A stretch of DNA of 64,000 bases from Rhizoclosmatium globosum (taxonomy: Eukaryota; Chytridiomycota; Chytridiomycetes; Chytridiales; Chytriomycetaceae): positions 124,001 through 188,000 of the forward strand of contig MCGO01000078.1 of NCBI GenBank assembly GCA_002104985.1, given 5' to 3'. Made by a program: the position numbers and the translations under genes. Numbering within the stretch: the first letter of the stretch is position 1; every line of letters begins with the position of its first letter. This document shows positions 1 through 12,100 of the stretch, one piece after another. Under the pieces are notes generated by a model. It ran no database searches, was not told where the DNA came from, and saw only the letters and a program-made list of their open reading frames with translations.

Positions 1-1
1 C

Positions 2-520
2 CTTTCTCTTCTGGAATCAAACTGTGAATATGGGCGTGTGGTTTTGGACTCAAACGGCCTTCATGTCTGCAAGCTTCCATCCTCGTCCCCTAAAATCAAG
101 ACAAAATTCGCATCTTCTGGCGGCATTAGTGATGAACTCAGATATTATCGCAAGAATGAACGTATGGAGGAAAGTTCTTTTGGGAGCGAACAGTATGGAG
201 TTGGAAGCAAGGATTCCGGTTATCGTGAAGTTAGGGCAGCCGTGAAGCATAACACGCAAAGCGATTGGAATCGTCCACATATGGGAGCCATAGGGTTGGG
301 TAGGATGATGATGGTCGAACAAAATGACACAAAATTCGCCGTGCCATTGATCAAGATCGAAGATTGCTTGTTTAATGGCCAGATTAGGCTATTTTACTAC
401 ACGGATGACTGTTGGGAAGTTTCTACTGTTCATGGGCCACTGTATGAAGGTCTGTCTACAAATAGTACAGAAGTTAAGAACTTTGGTTGGAGCATTGTCA
501 GGGGGATAATGCGTGAGTGA
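2..520 (+). CDS. 5'-truncated unknown protein
   Basis: An open frame runs from the left edge to a TGA at 518-520, about 172 codons, with no in-frame ATG near the edge, so the true start lies outside the window. The visible part is hydrophilic with a Cys/His patch (GLHVCKL, about residues 19-25) and a conserved-looking tail (LIKIEDCLFNGQIRLFYYTD, then NFGWSIVRGIM). No membrane segment, signal peptide or known catalytic motif is visible. The final codons overlap a good donor (GTGAGT at 515), so the protein may continue through an intron instead of ending here. I do not recognise the family. Confidence 0.4.
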   Translation, partial: LSLLESNCEYGRVVLDSNGLHVCKLPSSSPKIKTKFASSGGISDELRYYRKNERMEESSFGSEQYGVGSKDSGYREVRAAVKHNTQSDWNRPHMGAIGLGRMMMVEQNDTKFAVPLIKIEDCLFNGQIRLFYYTDDCWEVSTVHGPLYEGLSTNSTEVKNFGWSIVRGIMRE

Positions 521-615
521 ATTTGGTGTTTTGATTCTTTTGTTTGTTTTTATTAAAAAAGTAAACCAAGCAATTGATGTCTCCCTTTCACCTCTTTCTT
601 TCACCAAATTCGAAC

Positions 616-2074
616 ATGTTTTGGATCCTCATTATTGTTGGACTGAGTGCATCAGTTGTGGTATCGCAGCCAGCTGATTCGTGCATCTTTGATCCAGTTG
701 AGTAGTCTTGTCCTTGAAGGTATCCTAGTACTCACACTCACTCATACAGACCCGTCCTCACTGTGTATCCTTCACTCTTCCATCGAAACAAGTTGAATTA
801 ATGCTACAGGATGTCTGCACATCACAGCCTTCTCTTCCAGGTATCCATACACTCCACCCTACCACAACCTCCACTCGTTTCAACACTGACACAGCATAAT
901 ACCTAACAATACGCCAATAATAACCTACAATACCCCCACCCAGAATGCACCCTAAACCGCCTCTGTTCCGCATCTCCAACCTCCTCGCGCCTTTGCACAT
1001 CCCAATTCCACCTGCTTCGCTCCTCCTGCCTCTCCCTTCCCTCAGAACGCGGCTGTCGAACAATTTCCCTTCTCTGCCGCCCCGCATCCCTCGTATCCCA
1101 ATGCACCCTCGAATTCAAGATTCCCGCATTACCCTCCCTCACTGATTCCATCTCTGCTGCGTGTAACGTAAAGTGGGATAAACAATTGTGTGGCCGGATA
1201 GATGATAGGGACCCGTTGGTGCAGTTACATACGCTTTGTTTGGATTCGGTGAGGAAGTCGGCGCCTGCTTGTGCGTCCGTGGTTTCGCTTTGTGGTGTTG
1301 ATGTGACGGCGTCAACGAAATTGGTTGGGTTGCCGTGTGTCGTGGAGCCGAAGGGGATTACGCCGTTTTTGCATTCTACTTTCAGTGGGGATCATGTCTT
1401 GTTTGAGTGGGGGACTGTGGAAAGTTTCTTTGATTATGGGGTTGTTGTCGCGGCTGCGGTTTTTATTGGATTGCTTTATGAGTTGGTGATTGCGTTGAGG
1501 AGGGGTGGGAGGAAAAGTGGGTTGAGGAGCTGCGTGCAGAGGTTATCTTGCCAGGTGAGTTTTCTTCAGGAGTTATTGAGTGAGGGGAGCAAGTGGAGCA
1601 TTATACTAGCGAGTGATGGAACCATGAAGAGGATGGAAGCGATAGGAGATATTCCAGGCCCTGTAATAGCTGGCGAGAAAGTCACAGCCGACTCAAATGG
1701 AACTACACATTAAATAAGGGGCTATAAATAGACTCTCATTAAATGCTTATATTTAAACAGATTCCATCCAAGATGCACCCGCTCTTGACACACAAGAAAC
1801 ACCAGCGACAGATGCAGAAGCAGCCCCACTTTTACAAGGATCCACCACTCAACCATCCCTATTCCAACGCATGCGAACACAAATTCGAAACAGAGTATAT
1901 GTCTCATACGTGATAGTAACTCGTCAAGTCCGGGTCCGAGGACTCCGATCACTCCTGAAAGCTTTGGAAGGAATAGCATTAGTAGCAGTCGTATTGCTTG
2001 TTGCCACCTTTAATAGTGTGCTGTGTTTGGCGGTGGTTGCTGGGTTGGCTGCTGGAGCCTTTTTGTTCACTTGA
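616..2074 (+). CDS. CTR-like copper-transporter family protein with Cys-rich ectodomain and altered Met filter
   Basis: Exons readable at 616-696 (27 codons, signal peptide MFWILIIVGLSASVVVSQ), 810-840, 944-1554 and about 1761-2074. The 840/944 junction is phase-consistent and joins Cys-rich segments (DVCTSQPSLP then CTLNRLCSASP). After the Cys-rich ectodomain comes TM1 (about 1405-1490, beginning DHVLFEWGTVESFFDYG), a loop, then TM2-TM3 (1954-2071). Known: CTR proteins form trimeric copper channels with MxxxM in TM2, twelve residues, then GxxxG in TM3. Seen: spacing is exact and GLAAG is present (2042-2056), but both Met are replaced (V at 1991, A at 2003). Transport of copper is therefore doubtful. 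The 697 donor is GTTGAG. The join between 1554 (GTGAGT donor) and 1761 does not keep frame, so one small exon or a different splice site there is unresolved. Confidence 0.6.
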
Positions 2075-2931
2075 TGATTGTGAGTTACCCTGATGAATAT
2101 AGCAACATGCATATTACGGTACATTCATCAGCATATTGTGCAATTATGAATGCACACAGTTTATGAACAGTTTTCGTTCAACGGAACAGGCCATAATCAA
2201 CATAATCAGGAACACAACAGACACAGCTCAAAATCAGAATTAAAGCAATCCCCATTCCCCAATTGTGTTGTCGGTTCAGTTCAGACGAAAAACGAGGGGA
2301 CAGAACAAAGGCTCGCTGGCACTTTGATGGGCATAGTAGAGAACGAAAAGGAAGCCATTATACACCAAACTATGCACTTTAAGAAAGCAGAGTCAATCTA
2401 AAATATTTCATCCATCTGATAATATTTATCCACAAAAAGCGGGAGTGGGCACCTTTGCGCGTTGTCATTGGTTGTTTCCATCCGAATCTCACTTCAAGTT
2501 ACCTCAAGCCGCACAAGGTCAAGACTTTAAAAAGTCCTCAAGGTCAAGAGCAAAGGAACACAGTCCCAGAGAGTTGGCTTGTGTACATTCTTGGTGTTTG
2601 GCGAAATAACACAATTTAATCAAACCTTTCTTTGCCAGCACGCGGTGAATAAGCCCTCACTTAACCTTTTGTATTTCACGAATTCAAAAGACTTTATTAC
2701 TTTCATATTTAAGCTGTTCTAGCGTGTACCTCTCCTCTACTTTTACTGAACGTTATGACAGTATTTCCCCATCAAATCCATCAAATCCAGTTTGGTGCGT
2801 GCTGGACCCAGTGTCTAAATCTCCAAGACCAAGAAACAAAATTTTGGAAGAAAAGAGGCACGCACCTTCCATCCGAATTACAAAACGGAGATGTGGGCGG
2901 ATGGGGAAAAAGAAGACTTGAAAGACAAACC
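2075..2931 (+). other. Intergenic region upstream of the first phosphatase gene
   Basis: AT-rich, no ORF with recognisable content. An 83-codon open frame at 2150-2401 is low-complexity and has no support. The last 200 bases probably hold the promoter and 5' UTR of the gene starting at 2932, but I see no clear TATA element. Confidence 0.4.
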
Positions 2932-5361
2932 ATGATTTTGGGTAACTTGATCCTTGCTACGTCCGCCATGGCTGCGGCCAGAGTATCCACCTACTTTGAT
3001 GCTTTGGTGATTGGAGACTGGGGAAGTGAGTATTACCTACTTGTTTGGGATCGTGATGGATTGATTAGTAGTGGGACTTGAGACTGATATCGTTCAATAA
3101 GACCCACAGGCTGCCTGGACTGCCAACGTCTCTGCTGTTGCTTCTCAGATGAACACCTGGGCTGGAAAGAAGGGATCTGCTGTGAGTATTCATTTGAACT
3201 TTGACAAGTGTATTTGTGATTATGCTCACAACTAACCAATCGCACCTTTGCATTCCAGGCCATTATCAATGTTGGAGACAACTTCTACGCCGGTGATGCC
3301 AACGGAAAGTACCCTAGCGAAGCTGTCAACTCGGCCACCGACTCAAAGTGGGTTGACATCTGGTCCAACGTCTACAACGGCGACAACATCAAGAACCTTC
3401 CTTGGTGGGGTGTTCTTGGAAACCACGATTGGTACTTGAAGAACTCATTCACGTACGAGTTGAACCACATTGACCCACACTGGGTTATCCCAGACTTGTT
3501 CTACACAAAGCGTGTCCAGGTTGATGCTGGAATCTACGCGACCTTCATCTTTATTGAGACCGACTTGATGCAATACGGTTACGGAGGTTCAACCAAGGCT
3601 GCTGCCAAGGGAATGCAGCCATCTTTCGCTGCTCAAGGATGGACCAACGGAACCAACACTGTTGAAAAGCAGTTGGCTTGGATCGAGAACGCTGTCCAGG
3701 CTGCCAACAACGATGCTTACATCTTCATCATGGGTCACCACCCAATCTACACTTGTTACAAAAAGCCTTCTGACTGGAACAACGACCCAGCTGTTTTGTC
3801 TTCCCTCAAGTCTTTGCTCACCATTGTCAACAAGTGGAACGTTTCTGCTTACTTCAACGGTCACCAGCACTGTGAGTCTTGGCACACATTTTATACGAAT
3901 TCACGCTTAACTTAACTATTTGCATTCTTAGCTCTTGCTGGTTACGTCACCAACAACGGAAACACTTTGCAAATCCAGTCCGGATCTGGAGGTCAATTGG
4001 ACGGTACCTGCACTGACACCTTCCCTGACACCAAGACCTACACTGTCGGTGGAGAGTACCTTACCCCAGGATTCGCCCACTTGTTTGTCAACAGCTCTAT
4101 TGCCTCCGTTGATTTGATTGACTTGAAGGGTTCCGTTATCGCCTCCTACTCTGTTGCCCCACGTGTCCCAGTCACTGGAGTTTCCGCTGATGCCACTTAC
4201 TTGACTGCCGCCACTGACCCAGCTGTCCACTTCATCAAGGCTGCTGTTCCAGCTGAGGCTGGTTTGGACTTGCTCGTTATTGGAGACTGGGGTAACTACG
4301 CCAACATCAAGGACCAAAAGAAGGTTGCCGATGTCATGGACAAGTGGGCTGCTGCCTACGGATCCTCTGCCGTCTTGTCCCTTGGTGACAACTTCTACGC
4401 CACTGCTAACACTTCCTACAACTACGAGGGAGTTAAGGAGGCTAACGACAAGAAGTTCGTTGACTTATGGTCCGCCGTCTACTCTGGAAAGGCTCTTTCT
4501 CAGCTTCCATGGTGGATGATTCTTGGAAACCACGATTGGTACTTGAACAACTCCCAGATCTACCAGATGCAATACAACCACCCCAACTGGCAGATTCCAG
4601 ACTTCTTCTACACCAAGCGCGTCCAAATCGACTCTGGAGTCTTTGCCTCCTTCATCTTTATCGAGACTGATTTGCTCAACTACGGTTGGAACTCTACCAA
4701 GAACGACCTTGGCCGTAACTTCAAGCTCCAAGGTTGGGACGCTACCACTGCCAAGAAGCAGCTCGCCTGGTTGGACTCTGCTCTTGCTACCGCCAACAAC
4801 GACCAATATGTCTTCGTCATTGGACACCACACTGGATTCGCCTGTGGTAGTGATGTTTCTGGCTCCGTTAACATGGCTGATGTCACTGCCCTCGTCAACA
4901 AGTGGAACGCGACTGCCTACGTCAACGGTCACCACCACACCTTCGCTTACTACTACACCAACAAGGGTAACACCCTCCAAGTTCAGACTGGTAACGGAGG
5001 TAACACCGACAGTGGATTGTGTGTCCCATCTTCCTCTGCCCCAGGACAAGAGCTTACCAACACTTACGGTTTCGCTCACTTGCGTATTACTGCTACCGCT
5101 GCTGCGTTCGATTTTGTCACTGAGAACAACGAGGTTGCGTTCACTGCCTCTATTGGACAGAGAAAGCCTGCTAACGCTGTTGCCGACACAACCAACTTGC
5201 CACCAGCTGGAGACGTTTCCATCCACTTTGTTGACCCTCTCAAGGCTACTGTATCTGCCACTGGAGGCTCCGTTGCTCCACCAGCTTCAGCTTTGTACTC
5301 TGCCGCTGACAAGGTTGCTGCTTCCCTGGTTATTTCTGCCATTATTGCGTTGATGCTTTAA
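2932..5361 (+). CDS. Secreted double-headed purple acid phosphatase (copy A)
   Basis: Four exons: 2932-3025, 3102-3181, 3259-3871, 3932-5361; phases agree and give 738 aa. A signal peptide (MILGNLILATSAMAAA) precedes two complete TRAP/PAP-like metallophosphatase domains. Domain 1 (about residues 24-335) has GDWG, GDNFYAGD, GNHDW, GHHPIY and NGHQH. Domain 2 (about 385-660) has GDWG, GDNFY, GNHDW, GHHTGF and NGHHH. These are the metal ligands of purple acid phosphatases, including the Tyr that gives the Fe(III) colour. All three introns lie in domain 1; domain 2 is intronless. The C-terminus (GGSVAPPASALYSAAD, then a 15-20 residue hydrophobic end) looks like a GPI-anchor signal, so the enzyme is probably tethered at the cell surface and scavenges phosphate from organic esters. 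It is tandem to a paralogue at 5866. Codon choice is narrow, as in strongly expressed genes. Confidence 0.88.
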
Positions 5362-5865
5362 ATTTTGGTGTTGATACGTTGATTAGTTAGTTGTTCGTAA
5401 TAAATAGAGATTGCATATATTACAGCCTTTGTTTTGATTCGATTTATTTACAAGTAAATTGTGGTGTGTGTGAAAAGGGGCATATGCGCCATTAGGGTTT
5501 GATGACAATTACAAATGGCAGAGACTGCTGGAATCTCAATGACAGTTGAAATTATTATGTCGCTTGTAAGAAGTTTAGTCTATGGAATCATCTACCTGTC
5601 AAGACTTTGCCGGAGAGCATTGAAGAATGTCAAGCAACCTGTCATTCACCGCCAAGTTTGACAGGTTGACAGTGAATGCTATGGAAAACAATTTGAAGGG
5701 ATATCAAAGTTATGGTATATGAACTTCCTTGCTCACAAATCATTAAATTTTCGCCTTTTGGTAAGCCCTGATTAATATCCAAATTGGCACGCGCCGACCT
5801 TTTGCACCTTTCATGGAGATGGTCCTGATAAAGTCGAAGCAACAGAAAACTGACTGCCAAACACG
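5362..5865 (+). other. Intergenic spacer between the two phosphatase genes
   Basis: A poly(A) signal for copy A lies at 5399-5404. The rest is AT-rich with no gene; it presumably contains the promoter of copy B. A short imperfect inverted motif (CCTGTCA near 5637, TGACAGG near 5659) is present, of unknown meaning. Confidence 0.4.
5399..5404 (+). promoter_or_regulatory. Poly(A) signal AATAAA of phosphatase copy A
   Basis: Canonical AATAAA 38 bases after the stop codon of the gene ending at 5361. Confidence 0.55.
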
Positions 5866-8327
5866 ATGATCCTCGCGAACGTTTTGCTCCTCGCAGCTTC
5901 CGTCTTTGCTGCCGACGCTAGAATCTCAACATACTTTGATGCATTGATTATCGGAGATTGGGGAAGTGAGTACATGATACATTCATTTGCTTACCTCATC
6001 TCAAACCACTACTTCTACCAGACCCAGAGGCTGCCTTCCAGAAGGACATTGCTCAAGTTGCAGCGCAAATGAATACCTGGGCTGGATTGAAAGGATCTTC
6101 TGTAAGTGTTCAATCAGCCACATTCTCATAGGTCACCTTCATCCCGTGGACCCGTTCCCTCCCATGAGCGTTTTTAATAACCCACGATCCTCCCACTTTA
6201 GGCGATTCTTAACCTCGGCGACAACTTCTACGCTGGTGACGTTGGATCCAAGTACCCTTACCACGGAGTGAACTCAACGACCGACTCAAAGTTCGTCGAT
6301 CTCTGGTCAAACGTTTACAACGGAGACAACATCAAGAACCTTCCTTGGTGGACCATCTTGGGAAACCACGATTGGTACACCAAGAACTCGTACAGCTCTG
6401 AGCTCAACTTCAAGGACACTCACTGGGTCCAGCCAGACTTCTTCTACACCAAGCGTGTTCAGGTTGATGCTGGAGTATACGCTTCTTTCATCTTTATCGA
6501 GACGGACCTGTTTGTGTACGGATATGGAGGTCATACCAAGCCTGAGGCAAAGGGAATGGGACCTTCGTTCGTTCAACAGGGATGGGTTCCAGAAAAGAAG
6601 ACTGCCGAGAAGCAGTTGGCCTGGATTGAGAACGCTATCCAGGCTGCAAACAACGACGCCTACATTTTCGTTTTGGGACACCACCCAGTCTTTACCTGTG
6701 CTTCCATCCCAGTTGACAAGGACAACGACCCAACTGTTCTTGGTTCTATTAAGGCTTTGAAGGCGATGGTTGACAAGTGGCAGGTATCCGCTTACTTCAA
6801 CGGCCACCAGCACAGTTGAGTTCTTATCGCTCTGTAAATTGTCTGATAACACCACCCATAACAGCTCTTGCTTCATACATCACCAACAACGGAAAGACCC
6901 TCCAAGTTCAATCTGGTTCCGGAGGAAAGCTCGACGATATTTGTGCCAACTCAGGTTCCCGTAAGGCTGGAACTCCACCACCAGGTTCTTTCTCTTTCGG
7001 AAACGAGTTCCCAGTCACTGGTTTCGCTCACTTGTTTGTCAACAACACTATCGCAACTGTTGACTTGGTTGCTGGAAACGGAACTGTCTTGCAGACTGTC
7101 TCTGTGAAACCAAGAACCCCTGTTACTGGAATCAAAGCGGATTCTACCTTCTTGCCACCAGCTGACGACCCATCTGTCCACTTTGTTAAGCCTGCTGCTC
7201 CAGCCCAAGCCGGTTTGGATCTTCTTGTTATTGGTGACTGGGGTAACTATGCCAACTTGAAGGACCAAAAGAAGGTTGCCGATGTTATGGACATTTGGGC
7301 TAAGGAACAAGGTTCCACTGCCGTCTTGTCCCTTGGTGACAACTTCTACCAGACAAAGGGTACTCCATACGACTACGAGGGTGTTGCCGAACCCAACGAC
7401 AAAAAGTTTGTCGACTTGTGGTCTGCTGTTTACTCTGGAAAGTCTCTTGCTAAGCTGCCATGGTGGATGGTTCTCGGAAACCACGATTGGTACTTGAACA
7501 AGTCCCAGATCTACTCGATGCAGTACAACCACCCCAACTGGCAAATTCCTGATTTCTTCTACACTAAGCGCGTCCAAATCGATGCCGGAGTCTACGCGTC
7601 GTTCATCTTTGTCGAGACTGACTTATTGAACTACGGTTGGAACTCTACTAAGCAAGATCTTGGCCGTAACTTCAAGCTGCAGGGATGGGACGCTAACACT
7701 GCCAAGAAACAACTCGCTTGGTTGGACAACGCCTTGTCTCAAGCCAACAACGACCAATACGTTTTCGTCGTTGGACATCACACCGGGTTTGCTTGTGCTT
7801 GGGACGTTGACAACTCTGTGAGCATGAAGGATGTTACCGCCCTTGTCAACAAATGGAACGCGACTGCTTACATTAATGGACACCACCACACCTTTGCTTA
7901 CTACTACACCAACAAGGGTAACACCCTCCAAGTTCAGACTGGTAACGGTGGTAACATTGATAACGGATTGTGTGTTCCTTCCTCTGTTGCTCCTGGCCAA
8001 GAGCTTACCAACACTTTTGGTTTCGCTCACTTGCGTATTACTGCCACCGCTGCTACCTTCGACTTTGTCACTGCCAACAACGAAGTCGCCTTCACTGCTT
8101 CCATTGGTCAAAGAAAACCCGCCAAGGCTGTTGCTGACACTACCAACTTGCCACCAGCTGGAGACGTTTCCATCCACTTTGTTGACCCCCTCAAGGCTAC
8201 CACATCTGCACCTGTACCAGCTGCTACTGGAGGCTCCGTTGCTCCACCGGCTTCAGCTTTATACTCTGCGGCTGACAAGGTTGCTACCACCCTGCTCATT
8301 TCTGCCATCATTGCGTTGATGCTTTAA
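5866..8327 (+). CDS. Secreted double-headed purple acid phosphatase (copy B)
   Basis: Exons 5866-5965, 6022-6101, 6202-6814, 6865-8327; phases agree, 751 aa. Intron positions match copy A exactly, and exons 2 and 3 have identical lengths (80 and 613 nt), which proves recent common origin. A signal peptide (MILANVLLLAASVFA) is followed by domain 1 (GDWG, GDNFYAGD, GNHDW, GHHPVF, NGHQH) and domain 2 (GDWG, GDNFY, GNHDW, GHHTGF, NGHHH), so both active sites look intact. The C-terminus is a GPI-type hydrophobic tail, with a short Pro/Ala-rich insert (about 8210-8222) absent from copy A. Domain 2 is visibly more similar between the copies than domain 1. The third intron uses a GTTGAG donor (6815) where copy A uses GTGAGT. 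Confidence 0.88.
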
Positions 8328-8472
8328 TTTTTCCTTTCGTAATGAATGTTTTTGATATAGTTTAGTAAAGTGGATAGAATTACACCAGGATAGATTCTTG
8401 TTGAATTTTTGGCTCCATGAATTTCGGACACTTTCCCAAAACCAACAAAAACAAGGACACAAACAGACAGCA

Positions 8473-9071
8473 ATGCCCAAAGCCGCCACCGCAACTCCGA
8501 CAAAGCGGCGCACTACTCGCGCCACCAAACCTTCCGCCGAACGTGGAAAAGTTTTCGCACGCAACTTTGGCGCTGGCGACGGAACTTCGACTGTGACGGA
8601 AGGCGACGCCGCAGACCTTGTTGCGTATGTTGCGGCGCTTGAAAAGCTTCTCAAACTAGGTGGAAACGAAGACGAAGACGCGGCTGATGTCAAGAAAGCA
8701 CTTGCAAGGAAGTTGTCCTCGTTGATGGTGAGTTTGTGTTCAGTCTCTGTTTGTCCGAAAATAGGGTCCGTTAATTAAATCATATTATGCGTTCTTTTCA
8801 TCGACAGAAATGGACCAATGCATGTGTAACTGCGTCTGCCAGACTGTCCTATGTTCATCCAATGAGCACTGCGTCGTTTACAGAAATCTTTGGTGAAGAG
8901 AAAAAGCAATCACTCGAACCAGGCGATTTGGACGATAAACTTGGTTCATGGGTCCGTGGCAGTGCTCGCTATGACGATTTGTACTTTCAAGGTCCTGTCA
9001 AGCTTGTTTTTGATTCTGTGGCGGAACAATTGAAAATCACAGGAAAGTACGGAAAGACTTTGAAAAAGTGA
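8473..9071 (+). CDS. Small unknown protein with basic N-terminus
   Basis: Two exons, 8473-8727 and 8808-9071, joined in phase 0 (GTGAGT donor, CGACAG acceptor), giving 172 aa. The first 30 residues are Ala/Thr/Arg/Lys-rich (MPKAATATPTKRRTTRATK), as in nuclear or nucleic-acid-binding proteins. A helical acidic segment follows (VAYVAALEKLLKLGGNEDED), then a second half with SYVHPMSTASFTEIFGEEK and LYFQGPVKLVFDSVAEQLK. I do not recognise the family. The gene is convergent with ECM29, only 91 bases between stop codons. The start was chosen at 8473 because the upstream frame has no conserved character. Confidence 0.6.
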
Positions 9072-9162
9072 AGCGACACCAGAGTACTGAAATCGACAAT
9101 TTATCATTTTACCAAGAAAATTAACAATTTACAATAAAAGGCGGTAGCGTTTTTTAATGTTC

Positions 9163-12100
9163 TCAATCCAAATTCATGCCAGAGAGTTGCTTTCGAACTT
9201 CCTTCAAAGGTTCAGCGATGCTCGAAATCAACTCCTTATTGACGGCTTCGTCAATGACTGTGATAAAAGCAGTTCTGGACTTGTCGTTCAGCAGTTTTGT
9301 ATCTGCAACGATAAAGATGAGCGTCATAATGAACAGTTGTGAATACCTTTGATTCTTGAGGCAACTTGTTTCACAGTTTTGAGTGATTGTTCACGGACAG
9401 CAGTGTACTAAAAATTTGCAGTGAGATGAGCAATGATACTTTGCCCAAAAGAACAACAAACCTTTCCATCTGTCATCGTTGCACCAAGCCCTGCGATAAC
9501 TGCCAACAACGTTTCCTCCTTGATGCTTCCTTCAATTCCAGTTTCGCATTTAGCAAAAACTTTCTCAATTGATTCCAAAATGGCTATGCGGGTATTCCAG
9601 ACGTTTCCGTCAAGTCCCTTTATCAGCTGTGCAAGCACTTGGTCCGCCCATTTTGCTAATCCAAACGTAAGTTGATTGACTCTTTATGGCTAGAATCATA
9701 CCTTGTGATGCTTGTGCAACAGGGAAACAAAGTCCAAGCGCTTTATAAGCGTTGGCCCTAATCGCCAAATTCATTGGCTTCTTTCGAATATCGTCGTCAT
9801 CCATGTCATCGTCGTCATCTCCATCTGCAGTGGCCATCTCAACCAAGTAGTCTTCCAGCTCTTCAAACTTGTCGAGCTTGAGGGTATCAATATACTTTCC
9901 AAGATACTCTAAAGCAACACGCTTGTATGGCTTGTTGTTCTTTTTCGCTTCACGAATGACAACCTATTTTGCTCTTAGCTTTCTCCAACAAGGAAACAAA
10001 AGTCATACCTTTGAGATATTTTCCAACTCAGATGCGTGTGTTTCAAAGTAAGCCTTGCCTTCAATCGATACAGTCACTAACGCTTCCAGGACAGACTCTT
10101 TTCCTTCCCAAGTTCTACCTCCAAGAGCCTCAATCAGCATTGGAAGGATGGTATCCATTCGATCAACGATACTTCCTCCAATCGCCTTTGCAATATCACC
10201 TAAGGTCAGTCCAACCTGTTTCTTCACATTCCAAGACGGTGTCGTCCCCAACAAAGAGGTACAAAGCGACATGAGTTCTCCCAAATACAATTTGACAGCT
10301 CCTGAAGCACCAGCCGTATTCTCATCCCACACCTCCGTCCATGTCTTTTTGATTCCTTCGTTAGCGTCACGTCGACCCAAGAAAGCAAGTGGAAGGATAT
10401 CGAAGCCAAGGTTTCCGAAGGCATCACTCGAGAAACGTGAGATTTCGAGGAAGGTGATTCCAGGAACTGTACGCATATCTTCGTCCTCTGTTTCAGTATA
10501 CATTGTGCGGAGATGTGCGATCAATCGTTGGAGGGCGGGGACTGTGCATAGTTTTGCAATGTGTCCGATTGCTGTTGCAAATGACTTTCGAACAGCTGGA
10601 GAGCGGTCTGAAATGGCACCGCTCAATGCTTTGAGAGTGCTATCTGCGTGGGGACGGAGTTCTGTTGGGACTCGCATGGCGAGAGTTACAACGAAACGAG
10701 CGGATCCGGCTTTGGTTGGAAGACCGACTCCTTTTCTGATAATGTTAAATACTTTTGGCATAAGGGTTTCCATAACGGATGCATCCAAGTTTTCGACACA
10801 GGAATCAATAGCTTCCATCATAGGTGATGATTTGGCAGCGGATAAACGCGAACTGTCTAGTTGCTCTTGGGTAATGTTGTAACTATCCGTGTGGAACGTC
10901 AGGTAGCCTGAAAGATGATAAGCAAACAGAATTCAATCCTTAACAGACTTACTCAGAACTTGAGGTTCAAGACTACTCAAACTCTCCAAAAGAGTCGAAA
11001 CTAAATCAGTCATGTGTGGTTTCAACAGGATACCACCCTTCTTTGTAATCTTCAAAACTGTCGCAAGAGAGAACTTGGCAACATCCTCTGCCTTGGATCC
11101 CAACCCTTTTGTCAAGAAGAAGGGCATAACAATGTCCATAATTTCTTGTCCCTCCTTCACAGACACAACTGTTGGATCGCAGTATCTCACCGTCACATTC
11201 GTCAAAGTCTTACAAGCCGTAAACGCAGCAACTCTCACAGACTCCTTAATATCATCCAAAGCCCTAAAACACATGGCCCAAGTCTCCTGCAAATAAGGTT
11301 TGATCTGCGCCAACTGTCTTCCATGCATGATATCACTCAACGCCAAACAACTCGACTCACGCGTCCTCCACTGTCGGTCCCCAAGCCCCTTCAAGAGATC
11401 CTTGATGATCAAGTCAAAGTTCTCGTCAACTGCTTTCTTTGGATCCTTGACAAGACTGCGCCAAATGGATTTCATGCTTTCGGCGACTTTGGCGTTCGGG
11501 TCGAATTGGAATCTGTATAGCTTTGGAACGATTTGGCTGAGGTATGGTGCAAGCTCACGTTCGGCGAGGGCGGCGATGGATCCGAAACCCATTGAAGCTC
11601 CACGCCGGGAATTCCAGATCGCGTTGTGAGACGCGAGGGACATGAACTTGTAGACGAGGTCGGGCTGGTTCAAGTCACTAGCTAGAGACAAAATGGATTG
11701 GTACGTTGTCAAGTTGGCGCCATCAGGTGTTTGACCCAATGATCCCTCCTGGAACAAGGTTGTGTCTGCAGTGACGCTCTGTGCGGCAATCTTTTTGCCT
11801 TCAGTGAAAGTCGAGACAAGTGATTCAACAAGCGACGATTTGATGGACGCATCTCCCAACTCGTACACAAGTCCAATTCCCTTCGAAGCAACTTCCTGAG
11901 TAAACTCATCACGGTCTGAAATAAGGTTTGAAAACGCTTGATGCATTTTGGGAAGGTTGTTCTAACGCAGGTATCAGAAGAGATGCACGAAAATCGTACA
12001 AAACAAACCTTGATTTGCTCAATGTTACCACAAAACTTAACGAGCGACAAAAGCCAAACACAAACAGCCTTCTTTGCAACTGGAACACCACCTGGTCTAA

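Noticed and set aside
2150..2401. 83-codon ORF upstream of the phosphatases
   Set aside because: Low-complexity His/Asn/Lys composition, no conserved feature.
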